Shown: piece by piece, positions 25,615-34,021 of the stretch
Layout: each line of letters begins with the position of its first letter
Numbering within the stretch: position 1 is the first letter of the stretch
Source: Azotobacter bryophylli
Lineage (GTDB): Bacteria; Pseudomonadota; Gammaproteobacteria; Pseudomonadales; Pseudomonadaceae
Direction of reading: 5' to 3'
Length of the DNA: 64,000 bases
NCBI RefSeq assembly: GCF_042643485.1
Contig: NZ_JBHRSJ010000012.1
Location: forward strand, 310,001-374,000
Notes under the pieces: generated by a model
What the model was told of the DNA's origin: nothing
Database searches by the model: none
Seen by the model: only the letters and a program-made list of their open reading frames with translations
Translations under genes and position numbers: made by a program

Positions 25615-27024
25615 ATGAGCGCTGTCATGACGCCTGCCGCTTTCACCGATTACAAGGTCGCCGACATTTCCCTGGCCGACTGGGGCCGCAAGGAAATCAT
25701 CATCGCCGAATCCGAGATGCCGGCACTGATGGGCCTGCGCCGCAAGTACGCCGCGGAACAACCGCTGGCCGGCGCCAAGATCCTCGGCTGCATCCACATG
25801 ACCATCCAGACCGCGGTGCTGATCGAGACCCTGGTCGCCCTCGGCGCCGAAGTGCGCTGGTCGTCCTGCAACATCTTCTCCACCCAGGACCAGGCCGCCG
25901 CCGCCATCGCCGCCGCCGGCATCCCGGTGTTCGCCTGGAAGGGCGAGACCGAAGCCGAGTACGAGTGGTGCATCGAGCAGACCATCCTCAAGGACGGCCA
26001 GCCGTGGGACGCCAACATGGTGCTGGACGACGGCGGCGACCTGACCGCGATCCTGCACCAGAAATACCCGCAGATGCTGGAGAAGGTCCACGGCATCACC
26101 GAGGAAACCACCACCGGAGTGCACCGTCTGTACGACATGCTCAAGGCCGGCACCCTCAAGGTCCCGGCGATCAACGTCAACGACTCGGTGACCAAGAGCA
26201 AGAACGACAACAAGTACGGCTGCCGCCACAGCCTCAACGACGCCATCAAGCGCGGCACCGACCACCTGCTGTCCGGCAAGCAGGCGCTGGTGATCGGCTA
26301 CGGCGACGTGGGCAAGGGCTCGGCGCAGTCGCTGCGCCAGGAAGGCATGATCGTCAAGGTCAGCGAAGTCGACCCGATCTGCGCCATGCAGGCCTGCATG
26401 GACGGCTTCGAGGTGGTCTCCCCGTACCTCGACGGCGTCAACGACGGCAGCGAGGCCTGCATCGACCGCGCGCTGCTGGGCAAGATCGACCTGATCGTCA
26501 CCACCACCGGCAACGTCAACGTCTGCGACGCCAACATGCTCAAGGCGCTGAAGAAGCGCGCCGTGGTCTGCAACATCGGCCACTTCGACAGCGAGATCGA
26601 CACCGCCTTCATGCGCGCCAACTGGGCCTGGGAAGAGGTCAAGCCGCAGGTGCACAAGATCCACCGCACCGGCAAGGACGGCTTCGATCCGCTCAACGAC
26701 GACTACCTGATCCTGCTCGCCGAGGGCCGCCTGGTGAACCTGGGCAACGCCACCGGCCACCCGAGCCGGGTCATGGACGGCTCCTTCGCCAACCAGGTGC
26801 TGGCGCAGATCCACCTGTTCGGCGCCGGGTTCGCCGACCTGCCGGCTGCCGAGAAGGCCGCGCGAATCAGCGTGGAAGTGCTGCCGAAGAAGCTCGACGA
26901 GGAAGTGGCGCTGGAGATGGTCAAGGGCTTCGGTGGCGTGGTCACCCGCCTGACCGGTCAGCAGGCCGAGTACATCGGCGTCGCCGTGGAAGGCCCGTTC
27001 AAGCCGGATAGCTATCGTTACTGA
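25615..27024 (+). CDS. ahcY: Adenosylhomocysteinase
   Basis: A 469-residue NAD-dependent enzyme that hydrolyses S-adenosylhomocysteine to adenosine and homocysteine, clearing the inhibitor of methyltransferases. The substrate region (NVNDSVTKSKNDNKYGCRHS) and the NAD fold (VIGYGDVGKGSAQ) are intact, and the C-terminal PDSYRY is present. The ATG at 25615 follows GGAGA and gives the normal bacterial length. An SAH riboswitch precedes it and metF follows after 135 bases, so the pair controls the activated methyl cycle. Confidence 0.98.
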   Translation: MSAVMTPAAFTDYKVADISLADWGRKEIIIAESEMPALMGLRRKYAAEQPLAGAKILGCIHMTIQTAVLIETLVALGAEVRWSSCNIFSTQDQAAAAIAAAGIPVFAWKGETEAEYEWCIEQTILKDGQPWDANMVLDDGGDLTAILHQKYPQMLEKVHGITEETTTGVHRLYDMLKAGTLKVPAINVNDSVTKSKNDNKYGCRHSLNDAIKRGTDHLLSGKQALVIGYGDVGKGSAQSLRQEGMIVKVSEVDPICAMQACMDGFEVVSPYLDGVNDGSEACIDRALLGKIDLIVTTTGNVNVCDANMLKALKKRAVVCNIGHFDSEIDTAFMRANWAWEEVKPQVHKIHRTGKDGFDPLNDDYLILLAEGRLVNLGNATGHPSRVMDGSFANQVLAQIHLFGAGFADLPAAEKAARISVEVLPKKLDEEVALEMVKGFGGVVTRLTGQQAEYIGVAVEGPFKPDSYRY

Positions 27025-27026
27025 TC

Positions 27027-27140
27027 GTAGGATGGGTTAGGGCGCCGGCCGTAACCCACCGACCGGCCATCAGGCCGGCAATGGGGATGCCTGCCGGCAT
27101 CCCCGGCGGGTTACGCCGCGTCGCGGCTAACCCTCCCTAC
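27027..27140. repeat. Composite palindromic intergenic element between ahcY and metF
   Basis: The 14-base ends (27027-27040 and 27127-27140) are inverted copies, 12 of 14 matching, of GTAGGATGGGTTAG. Inside are three hairpins: GGGTTA/TAACCC at about 27034-27057, a perfect 8-bp GGGGATGC/GGCATCCC in the middle, and GGGTTACGCCGCG/CGCGGCTAACCC at 27109-27133. The GGGTTACGCC core resembles dispersed intergenic repeats common in pseudomonad genomes. It lies within the presumed ahcY-metF transcript. Confidence 0.7.
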
Positions 27141-27159
27141 GCCCTCAAGGACCCATTCC

Positions 27160-28005
27160 ATGTCCCAAGAACGCCGCTACAGCTTCGAGTTCTTCCCGAC
27201 CAAGACCGAAGCCGGCCACGAAAAACTGATGAATGTGGCCCGCCAGTTGGCCGGCTACCGCCCCGACTTCTTCTCCTGCACCTACGGCGCCGGCGGCTCG
27301 ACCCGCGACCGCACGCTGAACACCGTGCTGCAGCTCGACGGTGAGGTGAAGGTGCCGACCGCGCCGCACCTGTCCTGCGTCGGCGACAGCAAGGCCGAGC
27401 TGCGCCAACTGCTGAGCACCTACAAGGACGCCGGCATCCGCCGCATCGTCGCCCTGCGCGGCGACCTGCCCTCGGGCATGGGCCTGGCCAACGGCGAGCT
27501 GCGTCACGCCAGCGACCTGGTCGAGTTCATCCGCAGCGAAACCGGCGGGCATTTCCACATCGAAGTCGCCGCCTACCCGGAGATGCATCCGCAGGCACGC
27601 AGTTTCGAGCACGATCTCGCCCATTTCGCCGCCAAGATGAAGGCCGGCGCCGACAGCGCCATCACCCAGTACTTCTTCAACGCGGACAGCTATTTCCACT
27701 TCGTAGAACGGGTACGCAAGCTGGGCGTGGACCAGCCGATCGTTCCCGGCATCATGCCGATCACCAATTACAGCAAGCTGGCGCGTTTCTCCGACGCCTG
27801 CGGCGCGGAGCTGCCGCGCTGGGTGCGCAAGCAGCTGGAAGCCTACGGCGACGACCTGGAGAGCATCCAGGCCTTCGGCGAGCAGGTGGTGACCGAGCTG
27901 TGCGAGCGCCTGCTGGCCGGCGGCGCGCCGGGCCTGCACTTCTACACCCTGAACCAGGCCGAGCCCAGCCTGGCGATCTGGAACAACCTCCAGTTGCCGC
28001 GCTGA
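27160..28005 (+). CDS. metF: 5,10-methylenetetrahydrofolate reductase
   Basis: A 281-residue flavoprotein that makes 5-methyltetrahydrofolate for methionine synthesis. The start YSFEFFPTKTEAG carries the catalytic Glu of the family. CTYGAGGSTRDRT, the folate/FAD region ALRGDLP, and FNADSYFHFVERV are all typical. Its length is normal. It follows ahcY and likely shares its SAH-responsive transcript. A strong terminator follows directly. Confidence 0.97.
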   Translation: MSQERRYSFEFFPTKTEAGHEKLMNVARQLAGYRPDFFSCTYGAGGSTRDRTLNTVLQLDGEVKVPTAPHLSCVGDSKAELRQLLSTYKDAGIRRIVALRGDLPSGMGLANGELRHASDLVEFIRSETGGHFHIEVAAYPEMHPQARSFEHDLAHFAAKMKAGADSAITQYFFNADSYFHFVERVRKLGVDQPIVPGIMPITNYSKLARFSDACGAELPRWVRKQLEAYGDDLESIQAFGEQVVTELCERLLAGGAPGLHFYTLNQAEPSLAIWNNLQLPR

Positions 28006-28017
28006 AGGCAGGACCGC

Positions 28018-28048
28018 GCCCTTCCCGGCTCGCCGGGAAGGGCTTTTT
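28018..28048 (+). terminator. Rho-independent terminator of metF
   Basis: A perfect 11-bp stem (GCCCTTCCCGG and CCGGGAAGGGC) with loop CTCG is followed by five T, 13 bases after the metF stop. This is a textbook intrinsic terminator ending the ahcY-metF unit. Confidence 0.93.
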
Positions 28049-28321
28049 CCCGCCTGGGGGAAAGCCACGGAACACATCGGCCGACAAGCCCTGGCCGGCG
28101 CCCCTGGCCGATTCATGAAATTGTCGTCAAATCACCGTTACGCCGTAGTAGACCTGCGCAGGCGTCAAGCTCTGATATACTCCCAGCTTCCGCCAGGCTT
28201 GCGCCCGGCTTCTCGGCCCTCCCGTGGCCCTGAAAGACCGGTCGGGGTCGCGCACTCGACGCGACTCACGCCCGGCACGATCGTTCCCTCGGGCTCCCGC
28301 CCTAACTAGACAGGATTTCCC
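28049..28321 (+). other. Long leader/promoter region upstream of rhlE
   Basis: This 273-base stretch has no gene. A -10-like TATACT is seen at 28176-28181 with only a poor -35, which would give a 5' leader of about 135 bases. The leader has several C-rich and GC-rich tracts but no structure I recognise. Long untranslated leaders are common for DEAD-box helicase genes that regulate their own mRNA, so this may matter, but it is inference. Confidence 0.4.
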
Positions 28322-30193
28322 ATGTCCTTTGCTTCCCTCGGGCTCTCCGAGGCTTTAGTCCGCGCCGTCGAGGCCGCCGGCTACGCCCAGCCCACTCCCG
28401 TGCAACAGCGGGCCATCCCCGCCGTGTTGCAGGGTCGCGATTTGATGGTTGCCGCCCAGACCGGCACCGGCAAGACCGGCGGTTTCGCCCTCCCCGTGCT
28501 CGAGCTGCTCTTCCCCGGCGGCCGCCCCGATCAGGAACATCGCCACGGCCCGCGCCAGCCGCGCGTGCTGGTACTGACACCGACCCGCGAGCTGGCGGCC
28601 CAAGTGCACGACAGCTTCAAGCTCTACGCCCGCGATCTGCCGCTGGTCAGCGCCTGCATCTTCGGCGGCGTCGGCCTGAACCCGCAGGTCCAGGCCCTGG
28701 CCAAGGGCGTCGACGTGCTGGTCGCCTGTCCCGGCCGCCTGCTCGACCTGGCCGGCCAGAACAGCGTCGACCTGTCCCGCGTGGAGATCCTGGTCCTCGA
28801 CGAAGCCGACCGCATGCTCGACATGGGCTTCATCCACGACGTCAAGAAGGTCCTCGCCAGACTTCCGGCGCAACGCCAGAACCTGCTGTTCTCGGCGACC
28901 TTCTCCAAGGACATCACCGACCTCGCCGCCAAGCTGCTGCACAACCCGGAGCGCATCGAGGTCACCCCGCCGAACACCACGGTGGAGCGCATCGAACAGC
29001 GCATCTTCCGCCTGCAGGCGAGCCATAAGCGCGCCCTGCTCGCCCACCTGATCACCCAGGGCGCCTGGGAGCAGGTGCTGGTGTTCACCCGCACCAAGCA
29101 CGGCGCCAACCGCCTCGCCGAATACCTGGACAAGCACGGCCTGCCGGCCGCGGCGATCCACGGCAACAAGAGCCAGAACGCCCGCACCAAGGCCCTGGCC
29201 GACTTCAAGGCCAACGCCATCCGCGTCATGGTCGCCACCGACATCGCCGCCCGCGGCCTGGACATCGACCAGCTGCCCCACGTGGTCAACTACGAGCTGC
29301 CCAACGTCGAGGAGGACTACGTCCACCGCATCGGCCGCACCGGCCGTGCCGGGCGCAGCGGCGAGGCGATCTCGCTGGTCGCCCCCGACGAGGAGAAACT
29401 GCTCAAGGCCATCGAGCGGCTGACCAAGCAACGCATCCCGGACGGCGACTGGATGGGCTTCGACCCCAGCCAGGTGGTCGAGGCCAGCCCGGCCGAAAGC
29501 GGCGAACGCCCGCCGCGCCAGCCCCAGGGCCGCGGCCGCAAGGATTTGCCCAGCGAGCGCAAGGAGCGTCAGCCGCGCGGCGAACGCCATGCCAAAAGCG
29601 AGAAGGGCGAAGAGCCGACGAAGCCGGGCAAGGCCGACAAGCCCAGGAACGCCCGCGGCGAGCGCCCGGCGCACGGCGGCGACAAGCAGCGCCAGCGTCG
29701 CGACGGTCAGGAGCAGGGCCGCCAGGGCCGCAGCAAGCCGCCGGTGATCCAGCTGGCGCCCGGCGAACTGCCCATGCCGACCCGAGCGGACCGCGATCCG
29801 GAGGCCTTCCTCGACGACGAATACGACAACTTCGGCAACAGCGTCGAGTACGTCAGCCCCTACCAGAACAAGAAGCCGGGCAATGGCGGTCGCCGCCCCG
29901 GCGGCAAGAGCAACCAGGCGGGACCGCGCAGCAACGCCGGCAAGCCGGCCAGCGGCCGCCAGAACGGCACCCCCGGCAAGAACCGCGGGCAACGCGACAA
30001 TCCGGCGCGCGCCCCGCTGCACGAGCCGCCTCTGCGCGAGCCGGCGGTACGTAGCGGCCGCACCAGCCAGCCGCTGATCCTGCACAAGCCTTCGCGCAGC
30101 GAGCGCCTGCCCACCGCCGAGCAGCTGGAACAGCTGGAGAAGGAAGGCCGCGGCCAAACCGAGAAGCCGGCGCTGCTGACCCGTAACAAGTAA
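28322..30193 (+). CDS. rhlE: ATP-dependent DEAD-box RNA helicase RhlE
   Basis: A 623-residue helicase. The core (residues 1-380) has the Q motif, motif I AQTGTGKT, PTRELAAQ, DEAD in DEADRML, SAT, ARGLDI and HRIGRTGRAG. The remaining about 240 residues are a highly charged, Arg/Lys/Gly/Pro-rich tail, longer than in E. coli RhlE, that probably binds RNA or other proteins. It acts in ribosome maturation and mRNA turnover, notably in the cold. The gene is monocistronic, with a clear terminator downstream. Confidence 0.94.
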   Translation: MSFASLGLSEALVRAVEAAGYAQPTPVQQRAIPAVLQGRDLMVAAQTGTGKTGGFALPVLELLFPGGRPDQEHRHGPRQPRVLVLTPTRELAAQVHDSFKLYARDLPLVSACIFGGVGLNPQVQALAKGVDVLVACPGRLLDLAGQNSVDLSRVEILVLDEADRMLDMGFIHDVKKVLARLPAQRQNLLFSATFSKDITDLAAKLLHNPERIEVTPPNTTVERIEQRIFRLQASHKRALLAHLITQGAWEQVLVFTRTKHGANRLAEYLDKHGLPAAAIHGNKSQNARTKALADFKANAIRVMVATDIAARGLDIDQLPHVVNYELPNVEEDYVHRIGRTGRAGRSGEAISLVAPDEEKLLKAIERLTKQRIPDGDWMGFDPSQVVEASPAESGERPPRQPQGRGRKDLPSERKERQPRGERHAKSEKGEEPTKPGKADKPRNARGERPAHGGDKQRQRRDGQEQGRQGRSKPPVIQLAPGELPMPTRADRDPEAFLDDEYDNFGNSVEYVSPYQNKKPGNGGRRPGGKSNQAGPRSNAGKPASGRQNGTPGKNRGQRDNPARAPLHEPPLREPAVRSGRTSQPLILHKPSRSERLPTAEQLEQLEKEGRGQTEKPALLTRNK

Positions 30194-30211
30194 GGCCCAG
30201 CCGCCGAAACG

Positions 30212-30238
30212 AAACGCCGCCCCCTTGGGCGGCGTTTT
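30212..30238 (+). terminator. Rho-independent terminator of rhlE
   Basis: A perfect 11-bp stem (AAACGCCGCCC and GGGCGGCGTTT) with loop CCTT ends in a T run, 18 bases after the rhlE stop. The A residues at its left side let it also work for the opposing strand. Confidence 0.9.
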
Positions 30239-30286
30239 GCTTTGTGCGACGGGCTTTCCGAAGCCGACGACGATTCGCTCGCCCGC

Positions 30287-30931
30287 CTAGACATCCTCCC
30301 CACTGCTGTTCTCGTCCTGCATCAGGGCCACGCAGCGGGCCACGGCCAAGGCGATGAACATCACCCCGACCACCGCCTCGGTGCCGGCCAGCAGACGCGC
30401 CGCCGGCGCGATGGCGTGGATGTCGCCGTAACCGACGGTGGTCAGGGTGGCCAGGCTGTAATAGACGAAATCGTCCAGCATCAGCGGACCGGCCGGCCCG
30501 CGCAGGGCGCCCGGCTCCAGGGCGCTGACCAGCTGGTAGGCGAAGGCGAAGGCCAGGGCGATCTGCAGGTAGAGCGCGCAGAGCCCGTAGACCAGCTCGC
30601 CGGTGACCGGCCGCTCGCTGGTGACGCGGCGGAACAGGGTGGCGCCGAGCAGGATGTACAGGGCGATGGAACCGAGGCCGTCGCCCATCGCCCGCGGCAG
30701 GGCGACCAGCTGGCCCAGACCGAGCAGGGCGAGGTTGAACAAACCGATCAGCAGCGCCAACCGCCGCAGCAGGAGCTTGCGCCGCAGGGTGTTGATCCCG
30801 GCCAGCAGCAGGCCGAGCAGCGCGCCCCACTTCAGCCACAACGGCGGCTCGGGCCAGCCCAGCACCAGACACAGCAGGACGCTGCCGAGCAACAGCAGAC
30901 GGAAGCGGTAACGCAGTAGGAATTCGTTCAC
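30287..30931 (-). CDS. Two-pore-type K+ channel family protein (ion_trans_2)
   Basis: A 214-residue membrane protein with several hydrophobic helices. The last two flank a pore loop with the potassium selectivity filter TTVGYGD (about residue 168), preceded by FVYYSLATL. Earlier helices (residues about 10-130) may be an extra membrane domain rather than a voltage sensor. I set the start at a GTG codon at 30931 (encoding the NEFLLRYRFRLLLLG beginning), because in-frame sequence upstream is Arg/Gly/Ser-rich and unlike the family; an ATG at 31069 is possible but less likely. It is convergent with rhlE. Confidence 0.8.
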   Translation of the reverse strand: MNEFLLRYRFRLLLLGSVLLCLVLGWPEPPLWLKWGALLGLLLAGINTLRRKLLLRRLALLIGLFNLALLGLGQLVALPRAMGDGLGSIALYILLGATLFRRVTSERPVTGELVYGLCALYLQIALAFAFAYQLVSALEPGALRGPAGPLMLDDFVYYSLATLTTVGYGDIHAIAPAARLLAGTEAVVGVMFIALAVARCVALMQDENSSGEDV

Positions 30932-31048
30932 GGGAATCGACCGACGGAATGAGCCGCCAGAGTCTGCAGAAGCCGCTTGCGGCCGTCCAGAGCCCGGGGC
31001 CTGTCCCGTTCTCGCACGGCCTGGGAGTCGGGAATCCGACCGGGGGAA

Positions 31049-31070
31049 GGTGCGCCCGAACGGGCGCACC
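31049..31070 (-). terminator. Hairpin downstream of the YceI gene
   Basis: A perfect 9-bp stem (GGTGCGCCC and GGGCGCACC) with a 4-base loop lies 13 bases after the YceI stop on the minus strand. Only a short T pair follows, so it is a probable but weak terminator of the b561-YceI unit. Confidence 0.5.
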
Positions 31071-31082
31071 GGCGGGCGCGGC

Positions 31083-31664
31083 CTACTGGCGAACGCCTTC
31101 CACGGAGATGATCAGGTCCACGGTCTGGGAGGCCGGGCCGAGATCCATCTTGTCGATGCCGAAATCCTTCAGCGCCAGGGTGGTGGTGCCTTCGAAACCG
31201 GCACGGTAGCCGCCCCACGGGTCCTTGCCCTCGCCGATGAAGCGGGCGGCGATCACCACCGGCTTGGTCACGCCGTTCAGGGTCAGGTTGCCGGTGATGT
31301 CGGCGGTGCCCTGGCCGGTGGAGACCACCTTGGTGGACTCGAAGGAAGCGGTCGGGTGCTTGTCCACGTTGAGGAAGTCCGCGCTGCGCAGGTGCTTGTC
31401 GCGCTCGGCGTGGTTGGAGTCGACGCTGGCGGTCTTCAGATTCACGGCCACCTTGCTCGCTTCCGGCTTGGCATCGTCGAAGCTGAAGCTGCCGTCGAAG
31501 TCCTTGAAGGTGCCGTACAGCCAGCTGTAGCCCAGGTGGCTGATCTTGAAATTGACGAAGGCGTGCTGGCCCTTCTTGTCGATCACGTAGTCGGCGGCCA
31601 TGGCCTGACCGGCGCTCAGCAGGGCCGAGCCCAGCGCGAGGGTCGCGAGGGTTTTCTTCAACAT
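31083..31664 (-). CDS. YceI-family periplasmic lipid-binding protein
   Basis: A 193-residue protein with signal peptide (cleaved after QAMA, residue 23) and a YceI lipocalin-like barrel: YVIDKKGQHAFVNFKISHLG, FDGSFSFD and the closing strand of the fold. YceI proteins bind isoprenoid chains such as quinone-like lipids; the P. aeruginosa homologue at this locus is a secreted protein (PasP). The cytochrome b561 gene lies 16 bases upstream, and the two very often form an operon, as here. Confidence 0.92.
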   Translation of the reverse strand: MLKKTLATLALGSALLSAGQAMAADYVIDKKGQHAFVNFKISHLGYSWLYGTFKDFDGSFSFDDAKPEASKVAVNLKTASVDSNHAERDKHLRSADFLNVDKHPTASFESTKVVSTGQGTADITGNLTLNGVTKPVVIAARFIGEGKDPWGGYRAGFEGTTTLALKDFGIDKMDLGPASQTVDLIISVEGVRQ

Positions 31665-31680
31665 GGGTTACTCCTTGGAG

Positions 31681-32235
31681 CTAGCGGGGTGTGCGCCCGA
31701 GCATCCGCCGCAGGGTCGCATCACGGTCGATGAAATGGTGCTTCAGGGCGGCCAGGGCATGGACGACGGCGAGGCCGACCAGTCCCCAGGCCAGGTATTC
31801 GTGGATTTCGCCGGCCAGATCCTCTTGGTCGGGAATGCCGGTGATCAGCGCCGGCACCTGGAACCAGCCGAACACCTCGATCGGCCGGCCGTCGGCCGTG
31901 GAGATCAGGTAGCCGGAGACCAGCAGGGCGAACAGGCCGAGGTACAGCAGGGCGTGGCCGGCCCGGCTGCCCAGGCGGGTCAGCGGGCCATGGTTCGCCA
32001 GCGGCGCCGGCGGCGGGCTGAGGAAGCGCCAGAGCAGGCGCAGCAGCATCACCAGCAGCAGCAGGATGCCGACGCTCTTGTGGATGTCCGGGGCCGTGCG
32101 GTACCACGGGCTGTAATAGTCCAGGGTGCGCATCCACAGGCCGAGACCGAACATGCCGAAGACCGTCAGTGCTACCAGCCAGTGCAACACGACGCTGACC
32201 AGACCGAAACGAAGGGAAGAGTTACGCCATTGCAT
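31681..32235 (-). CDS. Cytochrome b561
   Basis: A 184-residue integral membrane protein with four helices and haem-ligating His residues in SVVLHWLVAL, DIHKSVGI, EIHEYLAW and VVHALAAL. It belongs to the bacterial b561 (CybB-like) family that passes electrons between quinone and periplasmic partners. It is co-transcribed with the YceI gene, 16 bases downstream. The upstream region is unusually AT-rich for this window and probably contains its promoter and an operator. Confidence 0.92.
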   Translation of the reverse strand: MQWRNSSLRFGLVSVVLHWLVALTVFGMFGLGLWMRTLDYYSPWYRTAPDIHKSVGILLLLVMLLRLLWRFLSPPPAPLANHGPLTRLGSRAGHALLYLGLFALLVSGYLISTADGRPIEVFGWFQVPALITGIPDQEDLAGEIHEYLAWGLVGLAVVHALAALKHHFIDRDATLRRMLGRTPR

Positions 32236-32365
32236 GTACGACGTTCCTTGAAAGCTGTTAACAAAGACTAACGTCTGACATATCGATTAAAAGCGGAATT
32301 TTTCGCTTTGAAATATCGAAATATCCGATCGCTGGCAAAGCGGTCGGTTCGACCGCGGGATGGGA
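32236..32365 (-). promoter_or_regulatory. AT-rich upstream region of cytochrome b561 gene
   Basis: About 75 bases (32255-32330) are clearly AT-richer than the rest of the window. They contain an inverted repeat AAAGCG (32290-32295) and CGCTTT (32304-32309) and a direct repeat AAATATCG/AAATATCC. This is likely the promoter/operator of the b561-YceI unit; no exact -35/-10 pair is assigned. Confidence 0.4.
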
Positions 32366-32370
32366 AATCC

Positions 32371-32397
32371 GGACTCCGGCCACTGCGGCCGGAGTCC
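32371..32397 (-). terminator. Hairpin downstream of amine oxidase gene
   Basis: A perfect 11-bp stem (GGACTCCGGCC and GGCCGGAGTCC) with a 5-base loop lies 8 bases after the stop of the amine oxidase gene on the minus strand. A short ATTT follows, so it is a probable terminator. Confidence 0.6.
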
Positions 32398-32405
32398 GCT
32401 CGCGC

Positions 32406-33887
32406 TCAGCGGAACAAGCGGGAGAAGAAGGTTTGCTTGGCCGGCTCCGCTTCCTTGGCCGGCTCACCGGCGGTCTTGGTCGGCGCGGCCGGTTGCGCGG
32501 GCTGCGGTGCCGGGCCTGCGTGCAGGTCGTGCAGCTGCCGGGCGGCGCGCTGACCGCTGCGCAGGGCGCCTTCCAGGGTGCCCGGATAGAGCGCGTCGGT
32601 ATGCTCGCCGGCGAAGGCCACGCGCTGCAGCGGCTGCTCCCACACCCGCCAGAAGCGGCTGATCTGCCCCGGACCGTAGGCCAGGTAGGCGCCGGCGAGC
32701 CCGGGATCGGCGCTGTAGCGACGGATTTCGTAGCCGGTGAAGGCGCCGCGGGCCTTGGGATAGTACTGGTGCAGCCGGATCAGCAGTTGGTCGGCCACCT
32801 GGCGGTCGCCGAACGACTTCAGCAGCCGGGCGTTGTCGCCGGACAGATTGACCAGCACCTGGGTGGCCCCCTTCTGCGCCGGCTCGATCCACAGCATGCC
32901 GAGCCCCTGGTCGCTGAAGATCTCTCCGGTCATGCCGGCCTTGCCGTCCCACAGCGGGCTCTTGAACTTCAGCAACACCTGATCGTGCCAGCCGTAGCTG
33001 GTGGCCTTCAGCGCCGCGCGGTTGCGCTCCGGCAGGGCCGGGGTGATCTGCAGGCGCTCCAGGGCGCGCAGCGGCACGGCCAGCACCAGGTAGTCGGCCT
33101 GGTAGCCCTCCGTTCCGGCCTTAACCGTGACGCCCTTGGCGTCCTGGGCGATGGCCGAGACCCGCACGCCGGTCTTGACCGTCTTCAGCTGCTTGACGAA
33201 GGCCTGGGCCAAGCTCCGGCTGCCGCCGGGCAGGCGGGCGGCGCGCAGGTCGCCGTCGGCGAGGCCGCGATAGACCCGGCTCTGCTGGGACAGGTAGAGC
33301 AGCGACAGGCGCGAGGGCTCGTCGTAGCGCGTGCGGATACGCTGATTCACCAGCAACCGCGCGGTCGGCGGCAGCTTCAGCTCGTCCAGCCAGCGCGCCA
33401 CGTTGGTCTGGTCGAGGGCGAACAGCTTGCGGTCGGCCGCCGGATTCAGCGGGTCGGCGATGGACGCCGCCAGCTCGTCGAGGGCCTTGTCGAAACGCTT
33501 CAGCCCCTCGGCGGTGGCCGGCTGCGCCTGCGCCAGATCGGCCGCGCTGAAGTACTTGCCCTCGATCAGGTAGCCCGGATTGCGCACGGACTCCGGTGCC
33601 GGCTGGGTCTTGAGCCCGAAGCGCTCGAGGTAGCCGTTGAGCAGCGGCTGCGTGCTGGCGTTGCCGACCCATTCCCTGGACGCCAACCCCGAGCGCCCGC
33701 CGGGGGTCGCCCCGGCCTCCAGTACGGTGACCTGCCAGCCGTCGCGCTGCAGCTCATAGGCGGCCGAAAGGCCGGCCAGCCCGCCGCCGACGACGATCGC
33801 CGTCGGCTGTTTGTCCTTGCCCAGCGCCAGCGCGCTGAACAGCCCCACGCCCACCAGCGCGGATACCCTTAACCAAGCCCGGAACAT
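32406..33887 (-). CDS. FAD-dependent amine oxidase family protein
   Basis: A 493-residue flavoprotein. An N-terminal signal-like or anchor segment (about residues 6-22) precedes the FAD-binding motif VVGGGLAGLSAAYEL and GRSG loop. The C-terminal FAD motif is FAGEHTDALYPGTLEGALRSG. This is the monoamine oxidase/phytoene desaturase fold; P. aeruginosa has a related gene (PA0421) at the same place beside bioA. The last 40 residues are Pro/Ala/Lys-rich and not part of the fold. The substrate is unknown. It is divergent from bioA. Confidence 0.88.
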   Translation of the reverse strand: MFRAWLRVSALVGVGLFSALALGKDKQPTAIVVGGGLAGLSAAYELQRDGWQVTVLEAGATPGGRSGLASREWVGNASTQPLLNGYLERFGLKTQPAPESVRNPGYLIEGKYFSAADLAQAQPATAEGLKRFDKALDELAASIADPLNPAADRKLFALDQTNVARWLDELKLPPTARLLVNQRIRTRYDEPSRLSLLYLSQQSRVYRGLADGDLRAARLPGGSRSLAQAFVKQLKTVKTGVRVSAIAQDAKGVTVKAGTEGYQADYLVLAVPLRALERLQITPALPERNRAALKATSYGWHDQVLLKFKSPLWDGKAGMTGEIFSDQGLGMLWIEPAQKGATQVLVNLSGDNARLLKSFGDRQVADQLLIRLHQYYPKARGAFTGYEIRRYSADPGLAGAYLAYGPGQISRFWRVWEQPLQRVAFAGEHTDALYPGTLEGALRSGQRAARQLHDLHAGPAPQPAQPAAPTKTAGEPAKEAEPAKQTFFSRLFR

Positions 33888-34021
33888 CTAGTCTCTCCCA
33901 TGCACGATGCCACGCAGCCCCCTGCGTGCGGCGCGGAGAATACGCTAGCGAAATGCTGGCAGCCAGCCATGAACGGACCCGATCTGCTAGGCTTCGCGCA
34001 TCGTTTTCCGGAGAGTTCCCC

